DNA of 49,352 bases from Oscillospiraceae bacterium (GTDB lineage Bacteria > Bacillota > Clostridia > Oscillospirales > Oscillospiraceae): the NCBI GenBank assembly GCA_017403885.1, contig JAFRDM010000086.1, forward strand, positions 1 to 49,352. Reading direction: 5' to 3'. The notes under the pieces are model-generated. The model did no database searches and had not been told where the DNA came from. It saw nothing but the letters and a program-made list of their open reading frames with translations. Of this stretch, positions 1 through 7,580 are shown piece by piece. The position numbers and the translations under genes were made by a program. Positions within the stretch are counted from its first letter, which is position 1, and the number at the start of each line of letters is the position of its first letter.

Positions 1-668
1 ACGTCCAGCATGTCGTAGCGGATCTGGAAGGCGGCGCCGATCGCGGCGCCATAGAGTGACGCCGCTTCCAGCTGCGCCGCGCTCCCGCCGCCGGCGGCTA
101 CGCCCATACGGCAGGCGGCCGTCAGGAGCGCGCCGGTCTTGCGGGAATTGATATCCGTCAGCTCCTCTTCCGTCAGCACCTTGTTCTCTCCGAGCATGTC
201 AAGGTACTGTCCGCCGCACATGCCGTCGACCCCCGCGCCGTCGGCAAGGTATTCGGCGCAGGCCGCGCGGCGCTCGGCAGGGAGCGGCGCGCGCAGGATC
301 GTCCCGAAAGCCTCGGCCTGCAGAGCGTCTCCGGCAAGCGTTGCAGTGCATTCGCCGTAAACGACGTGGTTCGTCGGTCTGCCGCGGCGCAGCGCGTCAT
401 TGTCCATACAGGGCAGGTCGTCGTGGATCAGGCTGTAGGTGTGCAGCATCTCGACGGCGCAGGCAACGGGCATCGCCGCCTCTATATCTCCGCCGCAGAT
501 CCGGCAGAATTCCAGCACCAGCATGGGCCGGATACGCTTTCCTCCGGCAAGGAGACTGTAGCGCATCGCCTCCGTCAGGCCCTCGAACGGCATGCCCGCC
601 GCGCCGCGGAAGGATCCCTCCAGCGCGGCGTCGATCATTCTCTTGTATTCTTCAGCTGTCATGCTCAT
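1..668 (-). CDS. ispA: Polyprenyl (farnesyl/geranyl) diphosphate synthase, partial
   Basis: Trans-isoprenyl diphosphate synthase that condenses IPP with allylic diphosphates to make FPP-type precursors for undecaprenyl-P and quinones. The first 222 codons are present; the 3' end is cut by the window edge. Visible motifs are the GGKRIRP substrate-binding segment (about residues 42-48) and the first Asp-rich motif DDLPCMDND after LHTYSLIH. The second Asp-rich motif, at the extreme edge, reads YDMLD where the family usually has DDxxD. The start ATG at 668 overlaps the xseB stop as ATGA. It is the last gene seen of the nusB-xseA-xseB-ispA run, so it is translationally coupled and co-transcribed. 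The family is certain; the product chain length is inferred. Confidence 0.93.
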   Translation of the reverse strand, partial: MSMTAEEYKRMIDAALEGSFRGAAGMPFEGLTEAMRYSLLAGGKRIRPMLVLEFCRICGGDIEAAMPVACAVEMLHTYSLIHDDLPCMDNDALRRGRPTNHVVYGECTATLAGDALQAEAFGTILRAPLPAERRAACAEYLADGAGVDGMCGGQYLDMLGENKVLTEEELTDINSRKTGALLTAACRMGVAAGGGSAAQLEAASLYGAAIGAAFQIRYDMLD

Positions 669-892
669 TCCTCAAAGGGCAGCTCGACGGGCTCTCCGTC
701 AGCGCCCTTTCTGAGCATGACGACCTTTTGCTCCGCCTGATCGAGCAGCTCGGTGCAGCGCTTCATCAGCGCTGTTCCTTCTTCAAAAAGCGTCAGCGAA
801 TCGGCAAGGGGCAGGTTGCCCTTTTCCAGATCGTTCACGATGCGGTTGAGACGCTCGATCGCCTGTTCATAACCGATTTTTTCCGTATTCAT
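665..892 (-). CDS. xseB: Exodeoxyribonuclease VII small subunit
   Basis: Small subunit of exonuclease VII, which forms a complex with XseA and degrades single-stranded DNA. The 75-residue length is normal. The sequence shows the helical family signature: a YEQAIERLN start, a leucine- and acid-rich middle (DLEKGNLPLADSLTLFEEG) and a C-terminal helix with LDQAEQKV. It overlaps xseA upstream by 4 bp and ispA downstream by 4 bp, which is the usual order in Firmicutes and implies coupled translation. Confidence 0.95.
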   Translation of the reverse strand: MNTEKIGYEQAIERLNRIVNDLEKGNLPLADSLTLFEEGTALMKRCTELLDQAEQKVVMLRKGADGEPVELPFEE

Positions 893-2109
893 GCTTCTTT
901 CTCCTCATAGACGCGCTCGACTCTGCAGTCCGCGCTGCCGTCGGACAGGCGCAGACGCAGTCTCGAGCCCTTTCGGATCGTTTTCGTGCTGGTCACGATC
1001 GTACCGCTCTCGTCCGAGGCGACGGCATAGCCGCGCGTCAGCACGCGCAGCGGGCTCATCGCGTCGAGCGCCGCGGCCAGTCGGACCTGCTCGTTTTTCT
1101 TTCTGGCGAGCCCGCTCTCCATCACGGCGCCGAGCTTATCGCGCAGATGGTCAAGCTCGACGCGCCGGTCGTCGAGATAGGCGCCCGGGTCGCGCAGGAC
1201 GCGGCGAGAACGCAGATTGTCGACTTCGCTTCGCATCTGTCTGAGACGCTTGTCCATGGCCTGCGCGGAACGGATAGAGAAGGAAGCGAGCGCCTGACGC
1301 TCTTCGGAGAGGTCCGGCACCGCGATCTCTGCCGCGTTGGACGGCGTGGAGGCGCGCCGGTCGGCCACGTAATCGGAGATGGTCACATCCGGCTCATGCC
1401 CGACGGCGGAGATCACGGGGATATCCGACTCGTAGATCGCGCGGGCGACGCGCTCGTCGTTGAAAGCCCACAGATCCTCGATCGACCCACCGCCGCGGCC
1501 AGTGATGATCAGGTCGGCAAGCGCATGTCGATTGGCGTAACGCAGCGCGCCGACGATCTCGGCGGGGGCCTCTGCGCCCTGCACGCGCACCGGAAGCAGC
1601 AGCACCCGGCTCATCGGCCAGCGGCGGCCGAGGATGCGGATCATGTCGTGCACTGCCGCTCCCGCGGAGGACGTGATGATCGCGATCCTCTGCGGGAAGC
1701 GCGGCAGCGGTTTTTTGTGCGCCTCGTCGAAAAGGCCCTCCGACTCGAGCTTTTTCTTCAGCTGCTCAAAAGCTATCTGAAGATCTCCCGTCCCCTCCGG
1801 CATCAGGCCCGTGCAGTAGAGCTGATAGGCCCCGTCCCGCGGGAAAACGGAGATGCGGCCGAAGGCCGTCACGCTCATGCCGCTCTCGGGACGGAAGCGC
1901 AGGTGCATCGCGCTGCTTTTGAACATCACGCAGCGCAGGCTGCTTTCCCTGTCCTTAAGCGTGAAATAATGATGCCCTGAGGGATAGACTTTATAGTTGG
2001 ACAGCTCGCCGCAGACGGAGATGTTTTGAAAAAGAGAGGTATGGTCGAACAGCTCCTTGATCAGACCGTTCAGCTCGCTGACGGAAAAGATCCTCGTCTC
2101 GTCCATCAT
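889..2109 (-). CDS. xseA: Exodeoxyribonuclease VII large subunit
   Basis: Catalytic subunit of exonuclease VII. The 406-residue protein has an N-terminal OB-fold (about residues 5-100, with SVSELNGLIKELF and GHHYFTLKD), a catalytic core (about 120-330, with ITSSAGAAVHDM, GRGGGSIEDLWAFNDE and ISAVGHEPDVTISDYVADRRASTPS) and a C-terminal helical segment that binds XseB. Two adjacent ATG codons are possible starts (2109 or 2106). The first overlaps the nusB stop as ATGA; the second is better placed relative to AGAGGA. It is part of the nusB-xseA-xseB-ispA operon. Confidence 0.96.
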   Translation of the reverse strand: MMDETRIFSVSELNGLIKELFDHTSLFQNISVCGELSNYKVYPSGHHYFTLKDRESSLRCVMFKSSAMHLRFRPESGMSVTAFGRISVFPRDGAYQLYCTGLMPEGTGDLQIAFEQLKKKLESEGLFDEAHKKPLPRFPQRIAIITSSAGAAVHDMIRILGRRWPMSRVLLLPVRVQGAEAPAEIVGALRYANRHALADLIITGRGGGSIEDLWAFNDERVARAIYESDIPVISAVGHEPDVTISDYVADRRASTPSNAAEIAVPDLSEERQALASFSIRSAQAMDKRLRQMRSEVDNLRSRRVLRDPGAYLDDRRVELDHLRDKLGAVMESGLARKKNEQVRLAAALDAMSPLRVLTRGYAVASDESGTIVTSTKTIRKGSRLRLRLSDGSADCRVERVYEEKEA

Positions 2110-2576
2110 TCCTCTTTTTCGGCGGCAGCTCCGGGCATCTCGCCGCGCATAAAGCCGCCGAGCACGCCGTTGACGAAAGCGACCGTTTCCGGCTCGTCAT
2201 AGCCTTTATCCAGCTCGACCGCCTCGTTGATCGCGACAGCGGCGGGAATATCGTCCATATACAGGATCTCGCAGAGCGCGATGCGCAGGATCGCCCGCGC
2301 CGTGCGGGAGATGCGTTCGCTCTTCCAGCCCCTTGCATAGCGGCTGATCAGCTCGTCGAGCTCGTCGGCCTTTTCGCGGCTCAGGACCGTGAGCGTGCGG
2401 ATATAGGCCATCTGCCTCTCGTCGGGAAGCTCGGAAAACAGCTCGTTCTCCGCGGCGAGCGTGGCGTAGTGCTCCTCGGCAAAAAAAGCGTCGAGAAGCT
2501 CGTCCGTTCCTATCTCGTTCGCGGCGGCCGCAAAGCAGAGCTCGACGGCGATCTCGCGCGCAGTCTTTCTGGTCAT
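2106..2576 (-). CDS. nusB: Transcription antitermination factor NusB
   Basis: Antitermination factor that binds boxA RNA with NusE (S10) during rRNA transcription. The 156-residue all-helical protein opens with the family pattern TRKTAREIAVELCFA and contains the conserved RISRTARAILRIALCEILY segment and the AINEAVELDKGY segment near the C terminus. Insertions around residues 20-45 are typical of clostridial members. It sits between the Asp23 protein and xseA, a widespread Firmicutes arrangement. Confidence 0.94.
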   Translation of the reverse strand: MTRKTAREIAVELCFAAAANEIGTDELLDAFFAEEHYATLAAENELFSELPDERQMAYIRTLTVLSREKADELDELISRYARGWKSERISRTARAILRIALCEILYMDDIPAAVAINEAVELDKGYDEPETVAFVNGVLGGFMRGEMPGAAAEKEE

Positions 2577-2593
2577 ATCAGAAAATCCTCCGT

Positions 2594-2956
2594 TTATTTC
2601 TCAAAGGAGATCCCGGCGACGTGGACGTTGACCTTCGCCTTTTCAAAGCCCGTCACGGACTGTACGGTAGACAGCAGCTTTTCCTGGACCTCTCTAGCCA
2701 CGGAGACGATGCTGCAGCCGTAGCTGACGTTGATGATCACGTCGATGATGATGGTCTCATCCTCGAAGGAGACCTTTATCCCCTTGGAGACCGTCTTGAT
2801 ACCGATCAGCTCGGCCAGTTCGGCGCCCGCGGCGTTGGACAGTCCGGAAACGCCCTCGATCTCGGAGACCGTGCTCTTGACGAGGCTTACGATCACGTCC
2901 TCGGAAATATGGATGCTGCCTTTTTCTTCCTGGCAGGTGATGTAATTATCGGCCAT
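2594..2956 (-). CDS. Asp23/Gls24 family envelope stress protein
   Basis: Member of the Asp23/Gls24 (DUF322) family, which in Firmicutes is linked to the cell envelope and membrane anchoring through AmaP. The 120 residues show the typical SIHISEDVIVSLVKSTVSEIEGV start, a central IDVIINVSYG strand pair and the final VQSVTGFEKAKVNVHVAGI pattern. The strong AGGAGG ribosome site lies just upstream at about 2967. It is the first gene of the asp23-nusB-xse-isp run; the spoIIIA operon ends about 155 bp upstream behind its own terminator. The precise role here is not known. Confidence 0.92.
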   Translation of the reverse strand: MADNYITCQEEKGSIHISEDVIVSLVKSTVSEIEGVSGLSNAAGAELAELIGIKTVSKGIKVSFEDETIIIDVIINVSYGCSIVSVAREVQEKLLSTVQSVTGFEKAKVNVHVAGISFEK

Positions 2957-2984
2957 GGGAAAACCTCCTAAAGTTTGTCATTGT

Positions 2985-2990
2985 ATTGTA
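2985..2990 (-). promoter_or_regulatory. Possible -10 element for the asp23-nusB operon
   Basis: A GATACAAT sequence lies about 30 bp before the Asp23 start, downstream of a very T-rich tract (3000-3060). No good -35 box is found at 17 bp, so this is a weak call. Confidence 0.35.
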
Positions 2991-3065
2991 TCACGGAGGC
3001 GAAAAAAAAGAAAGTCCAATAAGTAAAAAATGAATAGAAAAATGAAAAAAAGCTTTTCTGTATGC

Positions 3066-3092
3066 AAAACCCCCGAAGCAAAGCTCCGGGGG
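3066..3092 (-). terminator. Terminator of the spoIIIA operon
   Basis: Hairpin with arms 3070-3079 and 3083-3092 (GC-rich, one mismatch, 3-nt loop), followed on the minus strand by GTTTTG. It lies about 20 bp after the spoIIIAH stop. Confidence 0.8.
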
Positions 3093-3111
3093 GATGCGCC
3101 TTTGACGCCTG

Positions 3112-3642
3112 TTATGCCTTTACCTCGATGATGTTCAGCTGTGTCGCGTCATATTCGGTCTCTGTACAGATGATATCCGTGATGCGGGCGACGGCCTCCT
3201 CGCTCAGTCCGTCGATCGGAGCGGGCACGGCCACCGTCACGGCGCCGTTTCCGATGTACACGACGCAGTCGGCGAAGTCCTTCGCGAGCAGCAGGTTTTC
3301 GATCTGCGTCTCCTGCATCGAGCAGGTCGCCATCGCGGCGATGGCGTTCATGGCGCTGTCGATCGTCTCCTGCGAGGCCGTATCCGCCGAAGCGGCCGAC
3401 TGCAGCAGCTGCAGCGCCTCGTCCCGGGACATCTGCCGCGTCAGCCTCGCCTCGGCAAAATAGCCGGTATTCACGGCGCTGTCCCTGGTGGCGTTCGCCT
3501 CGGCCACCTGTTCGTCCTCCATCGCGACCATCACTCTGTCCGCCTTGCCCCAGCGGTTGTTGTACGACCAGTTCAGCAGTACAGCTGCGGCAACGCACAT
3601 CAGCACAGAGAACAGCGCGATGTTCCTTTTCCTGTTTTTCAT
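3112..3642 (-). CDS. spoIIIAH: Stage III sporulation protein AH
   Basis: Mother-cell membrane protein of the SpoIIIA-SpoIIQ channel; its extracellular YscJ/FliF-like domain forms a ring and binds SpoIIQ across the intermembrane space in Bacillus. The 176 residues consist of a basic start (MKNRKRN), one membrane anchor (about residues 8-25), a helical linker rich in alanine and acids, and the C-terminal ring-building domain (about 105-175, with FADCVVYIGNGAVTVAVPAP and ITDIICTETEYD). The start is placed at 3642, after an AGGAGGAG-like ribosome site. It is the last gene of the spoIIIA operon. Confidence 0.93.
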   Translation of the reverse strand: MKNRKRNIALFSVLMCVAAAVLLNWSYNNRWGKADRVMVAMEDEQVAEANATRDSAVNTGYFAEARLTRQMSRDEALQLLQSAASADTASQETIDSAMNAIAAMATCSMQETQIENLLLAKDFADCVVYIGNGAVTVAVPAPIDGLSEEAVARITDIICTETEYDATQLNIIEVKA

Positions 3643-3659
3643 GGTTACACTCCTCCTGC

Positions 3660-3968
3660 TTAACGATTTCTTTTCAATACCGTTATCCTGTCCGCGCCGA
3701 AGCCTGTATAGGTCTTTACCGCCGTGATGATCTGCAGGCGCGTCGCCGCGTTTTCTGCGCCGTCGCATACCACGACAACGCCGCTTTCGGAGATCAGCAC
3801 ATAGGCCTCCCCCACCCCCTGCGTCAGACTGAGAGCCTCGCCGAGGCTGCCTTCCGTCGCCGCCGGCCGAGCGGACGTTGAGGGAAGGAGCATAAGCGCG
3901 ACGCCGATGAGAAGGATCAGCAGCGGGAATCTGTAGACTTTGAGCTTTTCAAGTATTTCCTTCAACAC
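3660..3968 (-). CDS. spoIIIAG: Stage III sporulation protein AG, short form
   Basis: Component of the SpoIIIA channel; in Bacillus SpoIIIAG forms a large ring in the intermembrane space. This copy is only 102 residues: a basic cytoplasmic start, one membrane segment (about residues 13-28, FPLLILLIGVALMLLP), a short linker, then a compact domain ending in TAVKTYTGFGADRITVLKRN, which matches the C-terminal ring-building motif. B. subtilis SpoIIIAG is more than twice as long. Reading frame and operon position (between AF and AH) support an intact, reduced version rather than a broken gene. Confidence 0.88.
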   Translation of the reverse strand: MLKEILEKLKVYRFPLLILLIGVALMLLPSTSARPAATEGSLGEALSLTQGVGEAYVLISESGVVVVCDGAENAATRLQIITAVKTYTGFGADRITVLKRNR

Positions 3969-4437
3969 TCCACTCCTGGTCCCTTTCCGGGATCCCCAGC
4001 TGCGCCTCGATCAGCGACGCGAGCCGCGCGCGCCCATCTCCGTCTCTTTCAAGAACGATCGAAACGCGCCTGGGGATCCACACGCCCTCGCGGCTCCATA
4101 CGGCTTCGACCCTTACGCTGCGGACCGCAAGCGAGAGTTCCGCGGCTTTGTCCATAATATATTCCCCGCACTCGCGCTCTATGACTATCCGACTGAGCGC
4201 CCTGTTCTGTTCCTCCGCGCTCGATGCGATCGCGTCGGACGCGCTCTGCATCTCCGCGAGCGAGACGGCGTAGCTCTCCCAGCTGAAGGAGCGGAAAAGC
4301 CCCAGCAGCATCAGAACGAGAGCGGCCGTCACACACAGCGAGGCGATGCGCCTCTCCCGCCCCTCCGGAAGAAGCGTGAGCGCGAGAGAAAAGAATACCG
4401 AGGCGGCGCAGATCCCGCGCAGCGTAGGCGCGCTCAC
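3949..4437 (-). CDS. spoIIIAF: Stage III sporulation protein AF
   Basis: SpoIIIA channel component in the mother-cell membrane. The 162 residues contain two membrane segments (about 5-22 and 30-48) and a soluble C-terminal domain (about 90-160, with VRVEAVW, RRVSIVLERDGDG and LASLIEAQLGI), the expected ring-building fold. The start is a GTG at 4437 that overlaps the spoIIIAE stop as GTGA. The last 20 bp overlap the start of spoIIIAG. No ATG in frame gives a sensible N terminus. Confidence 0.9.
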   Translation of the reverse strand: MSAPTLRGICAASVFFSLALTLLPEGRERRIASLCVTAALVLMLLGLFRSFSWESYAVSLAEMQSASDAIASSAEEQNRALSRIVIERECGEYIMDKAAELSLAVRSVRVEAVWSREGVWIPRRVSIVLERDGDGRARLASLIEAQLGIPERDQEWSVEGNT

Positions 4438-5513
4438 GCGCTCACCGTCCTGATGGCGGCCATAAAGGAGATGAACAGCATGATCGTCGCAGCGCCGAGC
4501 ATGCCGAGCATCATTCCCAGCGCCGCGGAGAGATCCCCCAGCAGCATGGCCAGGCGCTTTCCCTCCGCCGCCGATGCGATCGCCGCGCAGAGACGAAAAA
4601 GCAGCATCTTGACGCCGATCGCCGCAAAGGGGGCCAGACAGAGCGCGCTGACGCCCACGAGAGCAAAGGCCCCGGCCGAGCTTTTGATGAGCGACGCGCT
4701 CGCGAGAACGACCGAGGCCGCGTCCGAGAGGATACCGCCGACGACAGGCAAGACGCCGGCAATGACGGTCCTCGTTCCCTTGACCGCGAGAGCGTCGGCT
4801 CCTCCCGTGAGCGCGCCCGTGAGCGAGATATAGGCGCCCACTCCCATCGTCAGCACGCTCATAACCGTTACGCAGACCCATTTGAGCGTCGAGGCTGATG
4901 CGTTCAGAACGGCATTCGGGCAGAAACAGCGGCTGATGCACAGCGCGAGGTAGGCGTAGATGAGCGGGAGCGTTATCCTCTGAAGCGTCTCCATCATGAT
5001 ATTCAGACAGAGGTTGACCGCCGCGTACTTCGCCCCCGCCGAGATGACCGCTCCGCTGACCGCGGAAGCTGTAAAGATCGCCGGGAGCGCGGCGCGTGCG
5101 TAATCGCAGAGCTTGCGTATCCCTTCCGTGAGCTCCGCCGCCAGCCCGTCGAGCGAGCCGACCGTCAGGATCACCACCGCGGCGCAGGCGCACAGCGACA
5201 GGATCTCTGCCGCGCGCCCCTCGCCGCAGACCGCCTCCGCGACCGCGCAGATGACGGCGATCGCGACGATGCGCGTCAGCTCGCGCAGCTCACATCGGGT
5301 CCGCTCGATCACTTCCCTTTTCATTCGTTCTGCCAGACGGGCGATCGCGCCGCGCATATCATAGCTGCCGTCTGTGACGAGTTCGCCGCTGATCTCCCTG
5401 ACATCCGGGGGCAGCCCCTCCTCGACGGCCGAGACGTCGAGCGACGCTTCTTCGGCATAGACGGCAGGCATGAGCAGCAGAACAAAAAGCAGAAAAAACA
5501 GCAGCCTTTTCAC
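4434..5513 (-). CDS. spoIIIAE: Stage III sporulation protein AE
   Basis: Large polytopic membrane protein of the SpoIIIA channel. The 359 residues begin with a cleavable-looking signal peptide (KRLLFFLLFVLLLMPAVYA), then a short extracytoplasmic part and six to eight membrane segments from about residue 85. Family-typical glycine-rich segments are present (GAYISLTGALTGGADALAVKG and VVGGILSDAASVVLASA). The start is a GTG at 5513, overlapping the spoIIIAD stop as GTGA. The two GTG starts in this operon (AE and AF) both sit in 4-bp overlaps, indicating coupled translation. Confidence 0.94.
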   Translation of the reverse strand: MKRLLFFLLFVLLLMPAVYAEEASLDVSAVEEGLPPDVREISGELVTDGSYDMRGAIARLAERMKREVIERTRCELRELTRIVAIAVICAVAEAVCGEGRAAEILSLCACAAVVILTVGSLDGLAAELTEGIRKLCDYARAALPAIFTASAVSGAVISAGAKYAAVNLCLNIMMETLQRITLPLIYAYLALCISRCFCPNAVLNASASTLKWVCVTVMSVLTMGVGAYISLTGALTGGADALAVKGTRTVIAGVLPVVGGILSDAASVVLASASLIKSSAGAFALVGVSALCLAPFAAIGVKMLLFRLCAAIASAAEGKRLAMLLGDLSAALGMMLGMLGAATIMLFISFMAAIRTVSA

Positions 5514-5896
5514 AGCATTTCTCCTATGGCGCCGAGCATCGTGCCGATCAGCGGCATGGCCGCGCCGAGCGCGCAGATCACGCCGAGGAGCTCCGCTGCG
5601 GCGGCAGCGGCGTTTTGCGAGGCCTCCCGGCAAAGATCCGCCGTGAGACGGGCGACGAGGGCGGCCGCGCAGCATTTGAAGAGCGGCAGAAGGTACACGT
5701 CCTCCACGCCGTAAAGCGTCTGCGCCTTTTCCCACATCTCCCGCATCGGCCGCAGCAGCGTCAGCGCAGCGCCGAAGACCGCCGTGAGCGCGGACGCGGA
5801 CAGCGAAAGAGCCATCTCCGGATTGCTTTTGCGTATCATCATCGCGGCACAGCCGGAAACGAGCAGCACGCCGCACAGCTTGAAGAGAAGATCCAT
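5510..5896 (-). CDS. spoIIIAD: Stage III sporulation protein AD
   Basis: Small membrane protein of the SpoIIIA channel, 128 residues with about four membrane segments. It has the family-typical KSNPEMALSLSASAL and the DVYLLPLFKCCAAALVARLTADLCREA region. It follows spoIIIAC after 3 bp and overlaps spoIIIAE by 4 bp. Confidence 0.93.
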   Translation of the reverse strand: MDLLFKLCGVLLVSGCAAMMIRKSNPEMALSLSASALTAVFGAALTLLRPMREMWEKAQTLYGVEDVYLLPLFKCCAAALVARLTADLCREASQNAAAAAAELLGVICALGAAMPLIGTMLGAIGEML

Positions 5897-5899
5897 ACA

Positions 5900-6094
5900 T
5901 CACAAACGGAACAGCGACTTGATCAGGCCGAAGAGCTCGCTGATCTTCTGCACGAGCATCATCAGCACGACCACAAGCGCCGCGATAGTCGTCATCAGCG
6001 CCTGCTCGTCCCGCCCCGAGCGCTGGAGCAGGATATTGATCACCGCCGCCAGCAAGCCGATCGCGGCAACTTTGAAAACAAGATCTACGTCCAT
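5900..6094 (-). CDS. spoIIIAC: Stage III sporulation protein AC
   Basis: Very small membrane protein of the SpoIIIA channel, 64 residues with two membrane helices. The family pattern DLVFKVAAIGLLAAVINILL followed by RSGRDEQALM is clear. It lies between spoIIIAB and spoIIIAD with gaps of 9 and 3 bp. Confidence 0.93.
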   Translation of the reverse strand: MDVDLVFKVAAIGLLAAVINILLQRSGRDEQALMTTIAALVVVLMMLVQKISELFGLIKSLFRL

Positions 6095-6103
6095 GTGTGT
6101 CCT

Positions 6104-6619
6104 TTACATCAGCATGATCACAAGAAAAGCCCCCGCGGAGAGCGAGAGGCCGAAGCACAGTCTTCTCTCGTTTTTGAGCACGTTTCTTTGCGTCTCCGCT
6201 TCCTGTTCCAACCTGCGCGAGGCTCTCTCCAGCGCCGCGCACTGTCTCTCCAGCTCGCTTCCGCCCAGCAGGGCGCCAAGCGGCCGAAGCGCGTCCGGGA
6301 CGGCCTCGCCCGCCGGCGCAAAGCACTTCTCCGCCGCCATGCGCCAGATCTCGGAAAAACGCAGCTCTCCGAGACCGAGCATTTCGCCGCACAGCGCTGC
6401 ATAAAACCCGCCTACCGCGTCTCCTGCGTTTTTTGCCGCAAGGCTGCGGAAGCAGCCGCTCAGGCTGCTCTGATGCTCGGCAAGCTCGTCTTGCAGTTCC
6501 AGAAGGCTGGAGGCGAGCCGGCGCATCAGACGAATCCTTTTCTGCTTTTCCCGAAGCCTGTCCAGCGCTGTCCAGAAGCAGGCGAGAATGATCGCGGCGG
6601 CGCCGCACAGCTTTTTCAT
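6104..6619 (-). CDS. spoIIIAB: Stage III sporulation protein AB
   Basis: SpoIIIAB resembles GspF-type platform proteins and is thought to work with the SpoIIIAA ATPase. The 171 residues have an N-terminal membrane helix, an all-helical middle with LRLMRRLASSLLELQDEL-type heptads, and a C-terminal membrane segment (LSLSAGAFLVIMLM). It overlaps spoIIIAA by 4 bp. Confidence 0.92.
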   Translation of the reverse strand: MKKLCGAAAIILACFWTALDRLREKQKRIRLMRRLASSLLELQDELAEHQSSLSGCFRSLAAKNAGDAVGGFYAALCGEMLGLGELRFSEIWRMAAEKCFAPAGEAVPDALRPLGALLGGSELERQCAALERASRRLEQEAETQRNVLKNERRLCFGLSLSAGAFLVIMLM

Positions 6620-7464
6620 GCGAGCGCCTCGAGCGCATAGCTCCTCTTTCCGCCGCGGCGCCGGATCACGAGCAAACGCGTGAAAACGCCCTCTCCGATC
6701 AGCGCTCTGTACGCGCCGCGCTTCATAAGATCCTCCCTCCCCGCGGCGTGCGCGCTCGCAAGGATCCCCACGCCGCAGCCGAAGATCTCGCGGATCGCGT
6801 TAAGATCGCCCGGCGAGCTGATCTCGTCCGAGGCGATGATCTGCGGATCCATCGAGCGCAGAAGCAGCAGCGCGGCCGAAAGCTTGTCGAGCCCGCTGAT
6901 CACGTCGCTGCAGCGGCCGAGATCGAAAACGCCGCCGGAGATCTCGCAGCGCTCATCGATCACGCCGACGCGCCGCCCGCCGTCCGCGAGAGAGCGGATC
7001 AGATCGCGCAGCGCGGTCGTCTTTCCTCCGCCGGGCGGGGCGACGATCAGCGTGTTTGAAAAGCCGCCCTCACAGAGCCTGTCCGCAAAGGAGGCGCAGA
7101 TTCCGCGGTATTCCCGCGCCAGACGGATACACAGCGAGGAATAGCTTGCAAAGCCGCTTCCGCCGCCGCCCGCGGTCACGCGCCCGCAGATGCCAAGACG
7201 CAGCGCTCCGACGCAGAAATACCCCTGACGCATCGCCTCCGCGGCACTGTACAGCGACGCTCCCGTCGCTTTTTCGAGCACGCGGGCGATATCCTCCCCG
7301 GTGACTCTGTCGGCGGAAAGGAAATGCTCATTCTCTCCCCACAGGAGCGAGGGAGGCTGTCCCACGCGAAGCCGCAGCTCCTCGGGCGCATTACCCGCCT
7401 GCGCCCTGAGCGCCGATTCATATCGCTGCGGCATCAGCTCCAGCGCCGCCGTAAACGGATCCAT
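6616..7464 (-). CDS. spoIIIAA: Stage III sporulation protein AA (ATPase)
   Basis: Cytoplasmic ATPase of the SpoIIIA channel, related to type II/IV secretion ATPases. The Walker A motif is APPGGGKTT (about residue 145), followed by a VGVIDERCEISG segment and a DPQIIASDEISS Walker-B region. The C-terminal half ends in GKRSYALEAL. Two starts are possible: GTG at 7473 and ATG at 7464. I prefer the ATG because GAAGTGAG lies at a reasonable distance from it, giving 282 residues. It is the first gene of the operon, directly behind a sigma-E-like promoter. Confidence 0.93.
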   Translation of the reverse strand: MDPFTAALELMPQRYESALRAQAGNAPEELRLRVGQPPSLLWGENEHFLSADRVTGEDIARVLEKATGASLYSAAEAMRQGYFCVGALRLGICGRVTAGGGGSGFASYSSLCIRLAREYRGICASFADRLCEGGFSNTLIVAPPGGGKTTALRDLIRSLADGGRRVGVIDERCEISGGVFDLGRCSDVISGLDKLSAALLLLRSMDPQIIASDEISSPGDLNAIREIFGCGVGILASAHAAGREDLMKRGAYRALIGEGVFTRLLVIRRRGGKRSYALEALA

Positions 7465-7485
7465 CGTTCTCACTTCCCCGTGGTC

Positions 7486-7513
7486 ACTATATGAGCTCCG
7501 TTCGGAATTATTC
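7486..7513 (-). promoter_or_regulatory. Sigma-E-type promoter of the spoIIIA operon
   Basis: On the minus strand GAATAAT (7507-7513) is followed after 13 bp by CATATAGT (7486-7493), close to the mother-cell sigma-E consensus (GHATAWW and CATACANT). It lies 22 bp before the spoIIIAA ATG, so the leader would be short. Confidence 0.7.
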
Positions 7514-7519
7514 TGCTTC

Positions 7520-7548
7520 TTGCAACTTGCAGGGGCTTGTGCTATGAT
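7520..7548 (+). promoter_or_regulatory. Sigma-A promoter of the 7581 gene
   Basis: TTGCAA (7520-7525), a 17-bp spacer, and TATGAT (7543-7548), followed by a GGAGGG ribosome site at 7568. It lies back to back with the spoIIIA promoter. Confidence 0.75.
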
Positions 7549-7580
7549 GCTGTAAGAAAAATCAATCGGAGGGTTTTTTC

